A stretch of 64,000 nucleotides of DNA. Source: Numidum massiliense (GTDB lineage: Bacteria; Bacillota; Bacilli; Thermoactinomycetales; Novibacillaceae). A model generated the notes under the pieces. It had not been told where the DNA came from, ran no database searches, and saw only the letters and a program-made list of their open reading frames with translations. Shown here piece by piece: positions 39,683 through 49,371 of this stretch. Where the stretch lies: NCBI RefSeq assembly GCF_001375555.1, contig NZ_CTDZ01000009.1, forward strand, positions 1,419,758 through 1,483,757, given 5' to 3'. The position numbers and the translations under genes were made by a program. Position 1 is the stretch's first letter, and every line of letters begins with the position of its first letter.

Positions 39683-40954
39683 CTAAATAGTTCCTGCTGG
39701 TACATCCTTTATCTGTCCTTGCGCCGCCATGTGCGCGAGCGCCGTTTCGAGCGCAATTTTCACGTGAGCGTACGTTAGACCGCCTTGCATATACCCGGTG
39801 TGGGGCGGTCGGAGTGGCCCGTCCACTGACAGCTCGATCGTCGACCCTTGCACAAACGTCCCCGCCGCCATAATGACCGGATCTTCATAACCGGGCATTG
39901 GACCAGGAACGGGCACCACATGGGCGTCGATCGGCGAGGCCATCTGAATCCCTTGGCAAAAGGCGACGAGCGCCTCCGCACTGCCAAAATTGATCTGCTG
40001 AATGAGGTCGGTACGCGTATCATGCCACCTCGGACTCGTGTCAAACCCGAGCTTTTCTAACACAGCAGCGGTTAACACTGCACCTTTTAGCGCCTCCCCG
40101 ACGACGTGCGGGGCGAGAAAGAACCCTTGGAAGTAGTCGCGCGTGTATCCGTACATGGCACCGCCTTCCACTCCGACACCCGGCGCAGTTAGGCGCGCGG
40201 CAACTTGTTCGAGCAAGGTACGCTTGCCGGCGATGTACCCGCCGGATTTTGCCAAGCCGCCGCCCGGGTTTTTGATTAAGGAGCCGGCGATTAAGTCTGC
40301 CCCGCGGTGTGGGGGCTCTTCCGTCTCGACAAACTCCCCGTAACAGTTGTCCACAAACACAATGACGTCTCCTTTAATCTCCTTCACGAAGCGGACCATC
40401 TCCGCGATTTCTTCCACGGTGAAGGACGGACGGTCGCTATAGCCGCGCGAACGCTGAATACCGATACACTTCGTCTTCGCACCGATGCTGCGCGAGATTG
40501 CTTCCCAGTCGGGACGCCCCGCTTTTAGGGGTACATCGTTATACACGATGCCGTAATCTCGGAGTGAACCCCTACCGTCACCTTTTTCCCCGATCACTTC
40601 TTCCAGTGTGTCGTACGGCTTCCCGGTTATGTACAACAGTTCGTCACCAGGCCGGAGCACACCGAACAGACTAGCGGCAATGGCGTGAGTCCCCGACGTG
40701 ATGCTCGGGCGTACAATCGCACCTTCAGTCCCGAACACGCGGGCGTACACCGCTTCTAAGGCGTCGCGACCCGTGTCGCCGTAACCGTAACCGGTCGAGG
40801 CCGCGAAATGGAATTCTTGCACGTACTCAGCTTTAAATGCGTCTAACACGCGACGTTGATTTTGTTCGACCTGCTTCGCAATGTGGATAAAAGAGGGTAA
40901 GACTTGTTGCTCGATTCGAGCGACGAATGCGACTAACGATGACTGACTGATCAT
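39683..40954 (-). CDS. ynbB: PLP-dependent methionine gamma-lyase-like protein YnbB
   Basis: This 423-residue protein belongs to the Met_gamma_lyase family (old name: aluminium resistance protein), a fold-type I pyridoxal-phosphate enzyme. Visible are STGYGYGDTGRDALE near the start, VRPSITSGTHAI, VFVDNCYGEFVE with the cofactor Asp, and SLIKNPGGGLAKSGGYI with the Schiff-base Lys. The reaction is not established in Bacillus. ATG 40954 follows AGAAGGAG. It follows spoVK on the same strand, as in B. subtilis (where hflX/ynbA lies between them); here that gene and glnRA are absent. Confidence 0.88.
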   Translation of the reverse strand: MISQSSLVAFVARIEQQVLPSFIHIAKQVEQNQRRVLDAFKAEYVQEFHFAASTGYGYGDTGRDALEAVYARVFGTEGAIVRPSITSGTHAIAASLFGVLRPGDELLYITGKPYDTLEEVIGEKGDGRGSLRDYGIVYNDVPLKAGRPDWEAISRSIGAKTKCIGIQRSRGYSDRPSFTVEEIAEMVRFVKEIKGDVIVFVDNCYGEFVETEEPPHRGADLIAGSLIKNPGGGLAKSGGYIAGKRTLLEQVAARLTAPGVGVEGGAMYGYTRDYFQGFFLAPHVVGEALKGAVLTAAVLEKLGFDTSPRWHDTRTDLIQQINFGSAEALVAFCQGIQMASPIDAHVVPVPGPMPGYEDPVIMAAGTFVQGSTIELSVDGPLRPPHTGYMQGGLTYAHVKIALETALAHMAAQGQIKDVPAGTI

Positions 40955-41068
40955 TTCATTCTCCTTCTGCAATCGATAGATCCATTTATCATATCGTGAT
41001 ATCGTGACATAACAACATCACGCGATAACTTAAATAATCACTTAACCGTTGTGGGCATATATAAAAAA

Positions 41069-41089
41069 ACTCCCCCGCGCAGGAGGAGT
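41069..41089 (-). terminator. terminator of spoVK
   Basis: ACTCCCCCGCGCAGGAGGAGT can fold into a GC-rich hairpin; leftward it is followed by TTTTTTTAT. It lies 10 bases past the spoVK stop. Confidence 0.75.
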
Positions 41090-41099
41090 GTGGCGGACG

Positions 41100-42038
41100 T
41101 CACCTAAGGTCGTTCGCTTCAATTTGCATCAGTTGCTCGCGCGTCGGGACGTCTGTCTGCATGAGTCGGAACGCGTGGCGGCGAATTGCTTTTTCGATTT
41201 GGTTACGAACTTCGCGCGCATTGCCGAAATTGTGCAAGGCGTGCGCACTCGCCAGTTGCAAATACTTCCTGAGCTGCTGTTTGGCTTGCGGCGTCATCCG
41301 GTATTGCCGCTCTTCGAGCATCGCGTCGGCAATACACATTAACTCATCTAGCGCATAGTCGGGAAAAGTGATCTGAACGGGGAAGCGCGATGGCAGCCCG
41401 GGATTGGAGAGTAAGAATTGCTCCATTTCTAACGGGTACCCGGCAAGGATCAATATAAATTTATCTTTTTCATCTTCCATTGCTTTGACGAGCGTGTCAA
41501 CCGCTTCTTTGCCGAAATCTTTCTCGCCGCCGCGGGCGAGCGAATAAGCTTCGTCGATGAACAAAATACCGCCAAGCGCCTTTTTCACCCACTCGCGCGT
41601 CCGTTGCGCCGTGTGGCCGATATACTCCCCCACGAGGTCTGCTCGCTCGACTTCGATTAAATGCCCTTGGCTGAGGACGCCCATATCGCGAAATAAGCGA
41701 CCGAGCACGCGGGCGACTGTCGTCTTACCGGTACCCGGATTCCCTTTAAACACCATGTGGAGCACTTGCTGCTCGGCGGATAACCCCGCAAGTTGCCGCT
41801 TCTGTCCAATTTTGATCAGCGCGTAAATTTCGTACACGAACCGTTTAATCTTTTTTAGCCCGACTAAACAGTTCAACTCTTCCAAGCAGTTTTGCAGCGT
41901 ACGATCTTCTTGCAACATCTTCTGTTCGCGTTCGAACGGAAGGGCGATCGCCCCGTCGCGCGTGGCCGCAGCATCTTTTCCTTGATGCAACACGACGTGA
42001 ATACGGTGTTGTTCACGCGTAATGACGTGCTCGCTCAC
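41100..42038 (-). CDS. spoVK: stage V sporulation protein K, AAA ATPase
   Basis: This 312-residue AAA+ protein has Walker A GNPGTGKTTVARVL, Walker B GILFIDEAYSLARGG, sensor-1 FILILAGYP and the arginine finger region SRFPVQITFPDY, all typical of SpoVK/CbxX-CfqX proteins. In B. subtilis SpoVK is needed for spore maturation and is made in the mother cell under sigma-E. It lies next to hfq as in B. subtilis. It starts with GTG 42038 after GAGGTGAG. A sigma-E promoter is expected in the 87-base gap to hfq but I could not define one with confidence. Confidence 0.93.
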   Translation of the reverse strand: MSEHVITREQHRIHVVLHQGKDAAATRDGAIALPFEREQKMLQEDRTLQNCLEELNCLVGLKKIKRFVYEIYALIKIGQKRQLAGLSAEQQVLHMVFKGNPGTGKTTVARVLGRLFRDMGVLSQGHLIEVERADLVGEYIGHTAQRTREWVKKALGGILFIDEAYSLARGGEKDFGKEAVDTLVKAMEDEKDKFILILAGYPLEMEQFLLSNPGLPSRFPVQITFPDYALDELMCIADAMLEERQYRMTPQAKQQLRKYLQLASAHALHNFGNAREVRNQIEKAIRRHAFRLMQTDVPTREQLMQIEANDLR

Positions 42039-42100
42039 GTGTACTCACCTCAATCGTTGAACTCAACTTAAGTATACGCAAGAGCCCAGATAGAGGTGAA

Positions 42101-42127
42101 AAACCAAGTGATGAAATCACTTGGTTT
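42101..42127 (-). terminator. terminator of hfq
   Basis: AAACCAAGTGAT (42101-42112) pairs perfectly with ATCACTTGGTTT (42116-42127) around a three-base loop, with TTTTTC leftward. The stem includes the hfq stop codon. Confidence 0.85.
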
Positions 42128-42359
42128 ATTCGGTCTTATCTTGTACTAACGACACAGAGCGACTCGGTGTAAAGGTGGAAATCGCGTGCTTGTAAATCAT
42201 TTGTTGTTTTCCGTCACTTTCGATGACAATAGTGAAGTTGTCAAACCCTCTAATGACTCCCCGCAATTGAAAACCGTTTACCAAATGAATGATCACCGGA
42301 ATACTCTCTTTGCGAATTTGATTTAAAAATGTGTCCTGGATGTTAATCTGTTGTTTCAA
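42126..42359 (-). CDS. hfq: RNA chaperone Hfq
   Basis: This 77-residue Sm-like protein forms hexamers that bind small RNAs and mRNAs. Sm1 ([39 protein letters not shown]) and Sm2 ([16 protein letters not shown], with the YKHAIST motif) are complete. The C-terminus is short, as in other Firmicutes. It follows miaA, the near-universal arrangement, and ends in its own terminator. Confidence 0.97.
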   Translation of the reverse strand: MKQQINIQDTFLNQIRKESIPVIIHLVNGFQLRGVIRGFDNFTIVIESDGKQQMIYKHAISTFTPSRSVSLVQDKTE

Positions 42360-42403
42360 CGTAGGAACCTCCTATGTATCTTTATATTAGGTGACTATCT
42401 CAC

Positions 42404-43471
42404 TTATTCTTTATGCCCTACTAACTTTCCTGCTACAAACTGACAAATTTGTGCAATCTTTTTTTCTCGCGAAGACTCATCCGTCAGATCCCACCAATAA
42501 ATATCCTTATTGCGGCGGAACCACGACCACTGACGTTTCGCATAACGCCGCGTATTTTGTTTAATCGCTGCGATCGCCTCGCTTAAGCTCCACTCCCCTT
42601 CTAAAAACCCTATAATCTCTTTATACCCTAAACCTTGCATGGATACAAGGTCTAATGCGTATCCTTTTTCTTTCAAAGCGCGAACTTCGTCCACCATACC
42701 CGCTGCGATCATCTGATCGACGCGGTTGTTAATGCGTTCGTACAGGACGGCGCGATCCATCGTGAGCCCGATCCACAGCAAATCGTACGGCGATTTTTTT
42801 TGCTGTGCCGCATGGTACGCGGTCATCGTGTACCCGGTCGTCTCAAAAATTTCTAGCGCGCGTACGATCCGCCGTACGTCGTTCGGATGTAAGCGTGCCG
42901 CTGAATCGGGATCCACTTCGCGCAATTTGTCGTGTAGCGCCTCGTTACCGCGCTGTTCGCGATAGTGGTGCCAGCGCGCGCGAACAACCTCGTTCGCCGT
43001 AGCCTCGGAAAACGCGTACGCCGAGGTGACAGCCTGCACGTACAACCCAGTACCCCCGACGAGAAGCGGCAGTTTTCCGCGCGCGTGGACATCGCTAATC
43101 GCCTCGCGGGCACACTTTTGATACTCCGCCACGGAATACGGGTAATCCGGGTCGACGCAATCGATCAAATGGTGCGGCACTTGTGCGCGCTCGGCCGGCG
43201 ACGCTTTCGCAGTTCCAATATCCATACCGCGATACACTTGCATCGAATCGGCAGAAATGATTTCCCCGGAAAACTTTTTCGCTAGCGTCAGGCTAAGTGC
43301 CGTTTTTCCTACGGCTGTCGGACCGACAAGAACTAACAGTAGCGGCTTATCTCCTCGTTTCTTGTCGTTTTTCACTCGCGTAGGGAGGCGTTCGTCCGTT
43401 TCCTTCACTGACACCTCATTTGCTATTACATTATTTACATTATTCGCTTGTCGTGCTTGTTGTTCCTTCAC
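42404..43471 (-). CDS. miaA: tRNA dimethylallyltransferase MiaA
   Basis: This 355-residue enzyme adds a dimethylallyl group to A37 of tRNAs reading UNN codons; MiaB, also in this window, then methylthiolates it. Motifs include Walker A LVGPTAVGKTALSL, SADSMQVYRGMDIGTAK and LVGGTGLYVQA. The N-terminus carries an extra 40 residues before the usual start at about LLLVLVGPTAV; a GTG at codon 33 (VKNDKKRGDK) is a shorter option. The listed start, GTG 43471, has GAGGAA upstream. It is followed by hfq after 44 bases. Confidence 0.95.
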   Translation of the reverse strand: MKEQQARQANNVNNVIANEVSVKETDERLPTRVKNDKKRGDKPLLLVLVGPTAVGKTALSLTLAKKFSGEIISADSMQVYRGMDIGTAKASPAERAQVPHHLIDCVDPDYPYSVAEYQKCAREAISDVHARGKLPLLVGGTGLYVQAVTSAYAFSEATANEVVRARWHHYREQRGNEALHDKLREVDPDSAARLHPNDVRRIVRALEIFETTGYTMTAYHAAQQKKSPYDLLWIGLTMDRAVLYERINNRVDQMIAAGMVDEVRALKEKGYALDLVSMQGLGYKEIIGFLEGEWSLSEAIAAIKQNTRRYAKRQWSWFRRNKDIYWWDLTDESSREKKIAQICQFVAGKLVGHKE

Positions 43472-43489
43472 TAGTTCCTCAGTTCCTCA

Positions 43490-44254
43490 CTAAATGATAC
43501 CGTAACACACACCGTCTGTTTTCTTTGTCAACAGCTCGAAACCTAAGCGCGTAAACTCACCGCTGGCAACTGTCTCTTTTAAAATGACAGCTCGCCGTGC
43601 CACCCGCCGCGCCTCGCGTACCGCTTCTTCGGACAAAGGGCGGTCGTCGGCTAAGTGGCGGAGCGGGTTCATATGCGCGGACTGTGTGACGCCGCGGCGA
43701 AACATCGGATCAAAATAAACGAAATCATATGCGTTATTAGGGCACTTTCGCAAATAAGAAAGGTGATCCACGGCTCGGATACGCACCCGCTGCATCGCTT
43801 CCGCTACTTCCGGCACCGCCGTAGGATAATGGGTAAGTCCGTACGCGACGACAGCGGCGATCCGCTTTTCGCTCTCCAATCCGACGACCGTGCCGCTCCG
43901 TCCGACGATGTGCGCCGCGGTAATCGCATCGGCCGCAAAGCCACACGTCGCATCGAGCCACGAGTCGCCCGCCCGCAACCCGACGATGTCATAGAACACA
44001 TCCCCTTCGCCGCGCAATAACCGTTTAATGCGCACGACCGACAAACTCGGATGATAAGTGAACGCCTCGTCCACACCGACCCAACGCGCCCCGCTTGCGG
44101 AGAGGACGATTAACTCCTCGGTACCGAACCGCGCACGTATTTGGGGTAAAGAATACTTCTTACGCTGTTCGTAGGGCCAACCCCACGCGGCAGCAAACGC
44201 GCGAGCCTCCTGTTCGAACTGGGGCGTTACGCGATAAGACGTCGTCACAATCAT
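43490..44254 (-). CDS. SAM-dependent methyltransferase, YpiP/RsmJ-like
   Basis: This 254-residue protein resembles the SAM_MT (RsmJ) family, called YpiP in Bacillus. The SAM site is WLDATCGFAADAITAA (around 103), followed by VVGLESEKRIAAVV, and the catalytic-like motif FVYFDPMFRRG. RsmJ methylates G1516 of 16S rRNA in E. coli; whether this shorter Firmicute form does so is unproven. It sits between mutL and miaA. Confidence 0.78.
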   Translation of the reverse strand: MIVTTSYRVTPQFEQEARAFAAAWGWPYEQRKKYSLPQIRARFGTEELIVLSASGARWVGVDEAFTYHPSLSVVRIKRLLRGEGDVFYDIVGLRAGDSWLDATCGFAADAITAAHIVGRSGTVVGLESEKRIAAVVAYGLTHYPTAVPEVAEAMQRVRIRAVDHLSYLRKCPNNAYDFVYFDPMFRRGVTQSAHMNPLRHLADDRPLSEEAVREARRVARRAVILKETVASGEFTRLGFELLTKKTDGVCYGII

Positions 44255-44375
44255 ACCATCACCTATTATGGGCGGTTGGGTTTAACTCCAGTTTACCCAA
44301 AATCGTTTTTATGCATAATCGTACAGTTTCCAATCATAAACGATAGCGACATTTATTGCAAATTAATGCATAACA

Positions 44376-46436
44376 CTACATGACTCGCTTGAACAACTTT
44401 TCCAATTCGTACGCGGTAAATTGGATGAGCACCGGGCGTCCGTGTGGACATGTAAACGGGTTAGCCGCACGTTGCAACTGGGTGAGCAACGAGTCCATTT
44501 CGTCTTGACGCAAGTGTCTGTTCGCTTTAATGGCCGCTTTGCACGCCAGTTGAGCCGCGCTCTCATCGCGCAAGTCGGCAAGTGATAAGCGGCGGTGCTC
44601 GAGCACCCAATCGACGATCTCGCGGATCAGCGCTTCTTCGTGCCCTTGTGGAAACCACGTCGGATGGGAGCGGACGATAAACGTTTTTTCACCGAACGGT
44701 TCGAGTACGACGCCGACCGCCTCCAGCAGCGAACGCTTCTCGTGCAGCACGGCGCTCTCCTCCGCCGTCAATTCAAGTTGCAGCGGAAACAGCAGCTCTT
44801 GTAACCGGCGGTCCTCGTTCGCTAAGCGCCGACGAAAGTATTCGTAGTAGACGCGTTCGTGCGCCGCGTGTTGATCAATGAGGTACAGACTGTCCGCCGA
44901 TTGGGCGACAATATACGTCCCGTGTACTTGGGCCAGTGGCGTTAAGTCGGGAAGGCGCTGCGCGCTTTGCACGGCACTAGCTGGGGCGTCGGACGTGTCT
45001 CCAGTCTGTGTGGCTGCGGAATAACTTTGCGTATGCGATGTCGCCCGTTCGGCATGTTGGTCGTTCACATCGTCAGACGTCGCCTGCCGCACGAGATCAT
45101 CTGTCTGTTCGTGATTCTCTGTCTGTTCGTGATTCTCTGTCTGTGCGCGATCCTCTGTCCGTGTGCCCCCCCAGTCCTTGCGGTTCGCCCTGCTCGATTC
45201 ACTGTCAGTGGCAGCAGTGGGACGATCCGACGCACGCGGTACGGATGAACCTGTACCTTCCCCCGGGTTTATATCGGGCCTTGCGGAAGTCGGCCGTTGC
45301 CTGCTCGCGTTCCCGTTCACCGGCCGAGCGTCGGCCGCAAAATGAGGTTGTTGTTCTTTTATCGCCTCGTGGGTAAATTGGAACTCCGTTTGTACGCTTT
45401 TTTGCTGCCGCGGGGAACTCGTATCGAAACGGAGTTGCGGGATGAGCGATTCTTCCATTAACCGCTCTTTAATCGTTTGCGTTAGCCACTCGGCAAGCGT
45501 TTTTTCTTTGCTGAAGCGCACCTCCAATTTCGTCGGATGGACGTTAACGTCGATGAGGCGCGGATCCATGTGGATGTTCAATACGGCGAGCGGTAGGCGG
45601 TTAATCGGCAACAGTGTATGGTACGCCTCGATAATCGCTTGCGTCAACGCATAGCTGCGCACGTAGCGACCGTTGACGAGTGTCGTCATGTAGTGCCTAG
45701 AGGCGCGCGTGACTTCTGGTTTACAAATAAATCCATCCAACGAAAAATCTAAATGTTCTGCGTGTATGCCCAGCATCGCGCGCGCTACCGTCTGTCCGTA
45801 GATCGCTTGGATGACGTGCAGTAATCTGCCGTCGCCCAACGTGTGCAACAACGTTCGCCCGTCGTGTTCTAAGCGAAAAGAAACTTCGGGGTAGGCGAGC
45901 GCTAAGCGGTTGACCGCATTCACGACGTGACTAATTTCGGTGTTCACCGTCTTTAAATATTTTAAGCGGGCCGGCGTGTTGTAAAATAGGTGGCGTACTT
46001 CGATGTCTGTCCCTTGCGGACATGCGACATCTTCTACTTTTTCACTATTGCCACCGTGGATGACAACTTGTGTGCCGACCACCTCGTCCACTGCTTTCGT
46101 CCGACATTGCAGTTGGGAAACCGAAGCGATGCTCGGTAACGCTTCGCCGCGAAACCCGAGTGAGCGGATGTTAAACAAATCTTTCGCATGGGCGATCTTA
46201 CTCGTCGCATGGCGCATAAAGGCACGTGTAACGTCGCCTTTCGCCATTCCGTCTCCGTCGTCGCGCACGCGGACGAGGGTCAAGCCGCCCTCCTCGAGCG
46301 CAATGTGAATTTTTGTACTGTGTGCATCTAGTGCGTTCTCCACGAGCTCTTTTACGACGGAGGCGGGCCGCTCGACGACTTCCCCGGCGGCGATTTGGTT
46401 CGCCAGCGCCGCGGAGAGCACACGGATCTTTTCCAT
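44376..46436 (-). CDS. mutL: DNA mismatch repair protein MutL
   Basis: This 686-residue protein has an N-terminal GHKL ATPase (residues 1-330: ELVENALDAHST, RDDGDGM, RSLGFRGEAL) and a C-terminal endonuclease domain carrying DQHAAHERVYYEYF, CKAAIKANRHL and CPHGRP, the nicking-endonuclease motifs of bacteria without MutH. The linker (about 380-480) is rich in Gln, Glu, Thr and Ser and contains 18-bp tandem units. ATG 46436 follows AGGAGG. It is downstream of mutS with 128 bases between. Confidence 0.97.
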   Translation of the reverse strand: MEKIRVLSAALANQIAAGEVVERPASVVKELVENALDAHSTKIHIALEEGGLTLVRVRDDGDGMAKGDVTRAFMRHATSKIAHAKDLFNIRSLGFRGEALPSIASVSQLQCRTKAVDEVVGTQVVIHGGNSEKVEDVACPQGTDIEVRHLFYNTPARLKYLKTVNTEISHVVNAVNRLALAYPEVSFRLEHDGRTLLHTLGDGRLLHVIQAIYGQTVARAMLGIHAEHLDFSLDGFICKPEVTRASRHYMTTLVNGRYVRSYALTQAIIEAYHTLLPINRLPLAVLNIHMDPRLIDVNVHPTKLEVRFSKEKTLAEWLTQTIKERLMEESLIPQLRFDTSSPRQQKSVQTEFQFTHEAIKEQQPHFAADARPVNGNASRQRPTSARPDINPGEGTGSSVPRASDRPTAATDSESSRANRKDWGGTRTEDRAQTENHEQTENHEQTDDLVRQATSDDVNDQHAERATSHTQSYSAATQTGDTSDAPASAVQSAQRLPDLTPLAQVHGTYIVAQSADSLYLIDQHAAHERVYYEYFRRRLANEDRRLQELLFPLQLELTAEESAVLHEKRSLLEAVGVVLEPFGEKTFIVRSHPTWFPQGHEEALIREIVDWVLEHRRLSLADLRDESAAQLACKAAIKANRHLRQDEMDSLLTQLQRAANPFTCPHGRPVLIQFTAYELEKLFKRVM
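45101..45154. repeat. 18-bp tandem repeat in the MutL linker
   Basis: Three in-frame units (45101-45118, 45119-45136, 45137-45154) encode TENHEQ, TENHEQ and TEDRAQ. The first two are identical, indicating recent slippage. The frame is kept. Confidence 0.85.
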
Positions 46437-46564
46437 ATAGTGTAACCTCCTGCTTCATTCTTGTACGTCAGCCACCTATGCCTCTCCCCGTATCCTGCCA
46501 GCAAGCGTTTGAAACCAACTTGCCCGCCTTAAGTGACGTTGCAAGCCGCCGACGTCGGGCGCCG

Positions 46565-49228
46565 CTAGCTGTTCAGCTTTTCCCGCATAAGTTTCCGCTG
46601 TAGTTCGCTGACGAGCTGAGCCGTCTCTAGCGGGGTGCGGTTATTTACATCCCAAGCCGTCAATTCCGCCAACACGCCACGGACGCGCGGGTCAGTTTCT
46701 ACGCTTACTTGCCCTGGCGGCGCTGTTAACTGCCGCGCTGGCTCGTCCTCTTGCTCCGTACGACGTTCGGTTTCCGGCTCGGGCCAAGCAAAGCTCAATT
46801 GCCCACGCGTCGTCCCTCCCCCGTAACGCCCCCGTTCGAGGTCCTCTAACACTTCTCGCGCTCGCGCGATTAGCGCGTCCGGCAAACCTGATAGCTCGGC
46901 GACGTGTACCCCGTAGCTGCGGTCGGCGCGCCCCGGTTCGATGCGGTGCAAAAACAACAGTTCGCCGCCGCGCTCCTCGCAACGGGCGTGCACGTTGCGC
47001 ACGCGCGGCAGTTCGTCAGCCAGCTGCGTCAGTTCGTGGTAGTGGGTGGAAAATAACGTCATCGCCCCGACGCGGTCGTGAATGTACTCGACGATGGCGT
47101 GGGCAATCGCCATTCCGTCGTACGTCGATGTGCCGCGGCCGATTTCGTCTAACAAAATGAGGCTGCGCGCCGTCGCTTGTGTCAGCGCCTGTTCCGTCTC
47201 CACCATTTCTACCATAAACGTACTTTGGCCCGAGACGAGGTCGTCTGCTGCGCCGATGCGGGTAAAAATGCGGTCGACGAGCGGTATGCGCGCGGCGCTA
47301 GCCGGGACGAAGCAGCCGATGTGCGCCATTGTGGCAATTAACGCCACTTGCCGCATATACGTACTCTTCCCCGCCATATTCGGTCCGGTAATGAGTAAAA
47401 CTTGCTCTGCTGCCGCATCGAGTGTCGTATCGTTCGCCGTGAAATCACCGCTCGCGATCATCTGTTCGACGACAGGGTGGCGTCCTTCTTTAATTTGCAG
47501 TGGCCCGGAAGGGGCGATTTCCGGGCGCACATAGTCGTTTTTGGCACTAACTGTTGCCAGCGACTGCCACACGTCTAACGTCGCCACCCACTGCGCCAAC
47601 GTTTGCAACCGTTTAATCTCGGTGCCGACCGCTTCGCGCAATTGAATAAACAGGTCGTATTCCACCTCGACGGCCCGCTCTTCCGCTTCTAAAATAAGTG
47701 CCTCCTTCTCCTTCAATTCCGGTGTAATGAACCGCTCCGCGTTTGCTAGCGTCTGCTTCCGCACATAGCGCCCTTCCGGCAGCAAGTGTAAATTGGCTTT
47801 CGTCACTTCCAAGTAGTACCCGAACACGCGGTTATAACCAACTTTTAACGACTTAATGCCAGTAGCGGCGCGTTCTTCTTGTTCTAAGCGCGTGAGCCAC
47901 GCTTTGCCGTCGCGCTTTGCCGTCAATAGCCGATCGAGTTCAGCACGATAGCCTTCGCGAATGAGGCCGCCCTCCTTAACGGAAACAGGGGGGTCATCGA
48001 CAAGGGCAGCCGCTATTTTTTGCTGCACATCTTGGCACAGGTCGGGCACACCTAGCGTCGCGTAAAATGACGGGGCGGCTCGCTTTAGCGTGTTGGCAAG
48101 CGTCGGCAACTGTTCTAGTGATCGCTTCAGCGCATTGAGATCGCGTCCATTGGCGGTGCCGTAGGCGATCCGGCCTGCCAACCGCTCTAAGTCGTACACA
48201 TTCTTTAAAATGTCGCGCACATCTTCCGTAAGCAGCATGTCGTCAACGAACACCTGTACGGCCGTTAACCGTTCTTCAATCGCCTGCACGCTCAAGAGGG
48301 GCTTGTCCAACCATTTCTTCAACAGGCGCCCACCCATCGCTGTCGCCGTATGATCGAGTAACCACAATAAAGACCCGTATCGCTTCCCATCGCGAATCGT
48401 CGCCGTCAACTCCAAATTGCGGCGCGCAAACTGGTCGAGTGCCATAAAGGCGTCCGTTTCATAACGATGAACCGACTGTAAATGAGAGAAGCCCCGTTTT
48501 TGTGTCTTATGTAGATAGTGTAGCAAACAGGCGACTGTCGCATACGCCAGCGGATCGTCGCTCAGTTGTTCGCTCTGAGTTGGAAATTGCGCGTTAAGTA
48601 GCGCGCCTGCTCCTTCGGCCGTCAGTTCGTCTGCCGCCAGCACTGTCAGTGGCGCCGAAAAGTGCGACTTAAGCTGCTCGGCATCGTCGGTTGCAAATTC
48701 GGAACTCGTCACGATTTCGGCTGGCGCGTACGCTGCCACTTCGTCGAGGAGCGCGCGCAGCGACTCAAGCTCCGTATAAGCCACTTCCCCCGTCGATACG
48801 TCGGCCGCGGCCAAACCGTACATATTCCTTCGCTCATCGACAGCTACTAAATAGTTGTTCTGTTTCTCCTCGAGCATTTGGTCTCCTAGCACTGTTCCTG
48901 GCGTGACGACGCGAACGACTTCGCGCCGCACCACCCCTTTTGCTTGTGCTGGATTTTCCGTCTGTTCACAAATAGCCACTTTAAAGCCGCGCGCAATGAG
49001 GCGGGCAATATATGAATCGGCGGAGTGGTAAGGCACTCCGCACATCGGGATGCGTTCTTTTTTACCGCCGTCGCGGCTCGTCAGTGTAATCTCTAACTCT
49101 TGCGACGCGCGGCGTGCATCGTCAAAAAACAGCTCGTAAAAGTCCCCTAGCCGAAAAAAAAGAAAGCAGTCGGGGTAATCTGCCTTAATTTGTAAATATT
49201 GGCGAATCATCGGTGTATAACCGCACAT
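46565..49228 (-). CDS. mutS: DNA mismatch recognition protein MutS
   Basis: This 887-residue protein has the mismatch-binding FYELF motif (LGDFYELFFDDA) near residue 30, the connector and core domains, the ATPase with Walker A ITGPNMAGKSTYMRQ and Walker B SLILLDEIGRGTSTYDG, and a C-terminal helix-rich tail. It recognises mispairs and recruits MutL. ATG 49228 is chosen since GGAGG lies eight bases before it; a GTG two codons earlier overlaps the site. It heads the mutS-mutL pair. Confidence 0.97.
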   Translation of the reverse strand: MCGYTPMIRQYLQIKADYPDCFLFFRLGDFYELFFDDARRASQELEITLTSRDGGKKERIPMCGVPYHSADSYIARLIARGFKVAICEQTENPAQAKGVVRREVVRVVTPGTVLGDQMLEEKQNNYLVAVDERRNMYGLAAADVSTGEVAYTELESLRALLDEVAAYAPAEIVTSSEFATDDAEQLKSHFSAPLTVLAADELTAEGAGALLNAQFPTQSEQLSDDPLAYATVACLLHYLHKTQKRGFSHLQSVHRYETDAFMALDQFARRNLELTATIRDGKRYGSLLWLLDHTATAMGGRLLKKWLDKPLLSVQAIEERLTAVQVFVDDMLLTEDVRDILKNVYDLERLAGRIAYGTANGRDLNALKRSLEQLPTLANTLKRAAPSFYATLGVPDLCQDVQQKIAAALVDDPPVSVKEGGLIREGYRAELDRLLTAKRDGKAWLTRLEQEERAATGIKSLKVGYNRVFGYYLEVTKANLHLLPEGRYVRKQTLANAERFITPELKEKEALILEAEERAVEVEYDLFIQLREAVGTEIKRLQTLAQWVATLDVWQSLATVSAKNDYVRPEIAPSGPLQIKEGRHPVVEQMIASGDFTANDTTLDAAAEQVLLITGPNMAGKSTYMRQVALIATMAHIGCFVPASAARIPLVDRIFTRIGAADDLVSGQSTFMVEMVETEQALTQATARSLILLDEIGRGTSTYDGMAIAHAIVEYIHDRVGAMTLFSTHYHELTQLADELPRVRNVHARCEERGGELLFLHRIEPGRADRSYGVHVAELSGLPDALIARAREVLEDLERGRYGGGTTRGQLSFAWPEPETERRTEQEDEPARQLTAPPGQVSVETDPRVRGVLAELTAWDVNNRTPLETAQLVSELQRKLMREKLNS

Positions 49229-49371
49229 GGGCACATCCTCCGTATTAGGTAAAACGTTTATTCTATTAGTATAGCAGGATATTTACAGGCACAAAAGGCT
49301 CTTATCCCCATCGCCCTTGCCTATCGCCCACCATAACAACGAGTGGCCCTTCACCTACAGTGCGTGACAGC

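Noticed and set aside
44281-44308. Hairpin TTGGGT...ACCCAA as the mutL terminator
   Set aside because: Short stem with mismatches and no T-run on either side.
45101-45154. Regular repeats resembling a short CRISPR-like array
   Set aside because: The 18-bp units have no spacers and keep the mutL reading frame; they are a coding microsatellite.
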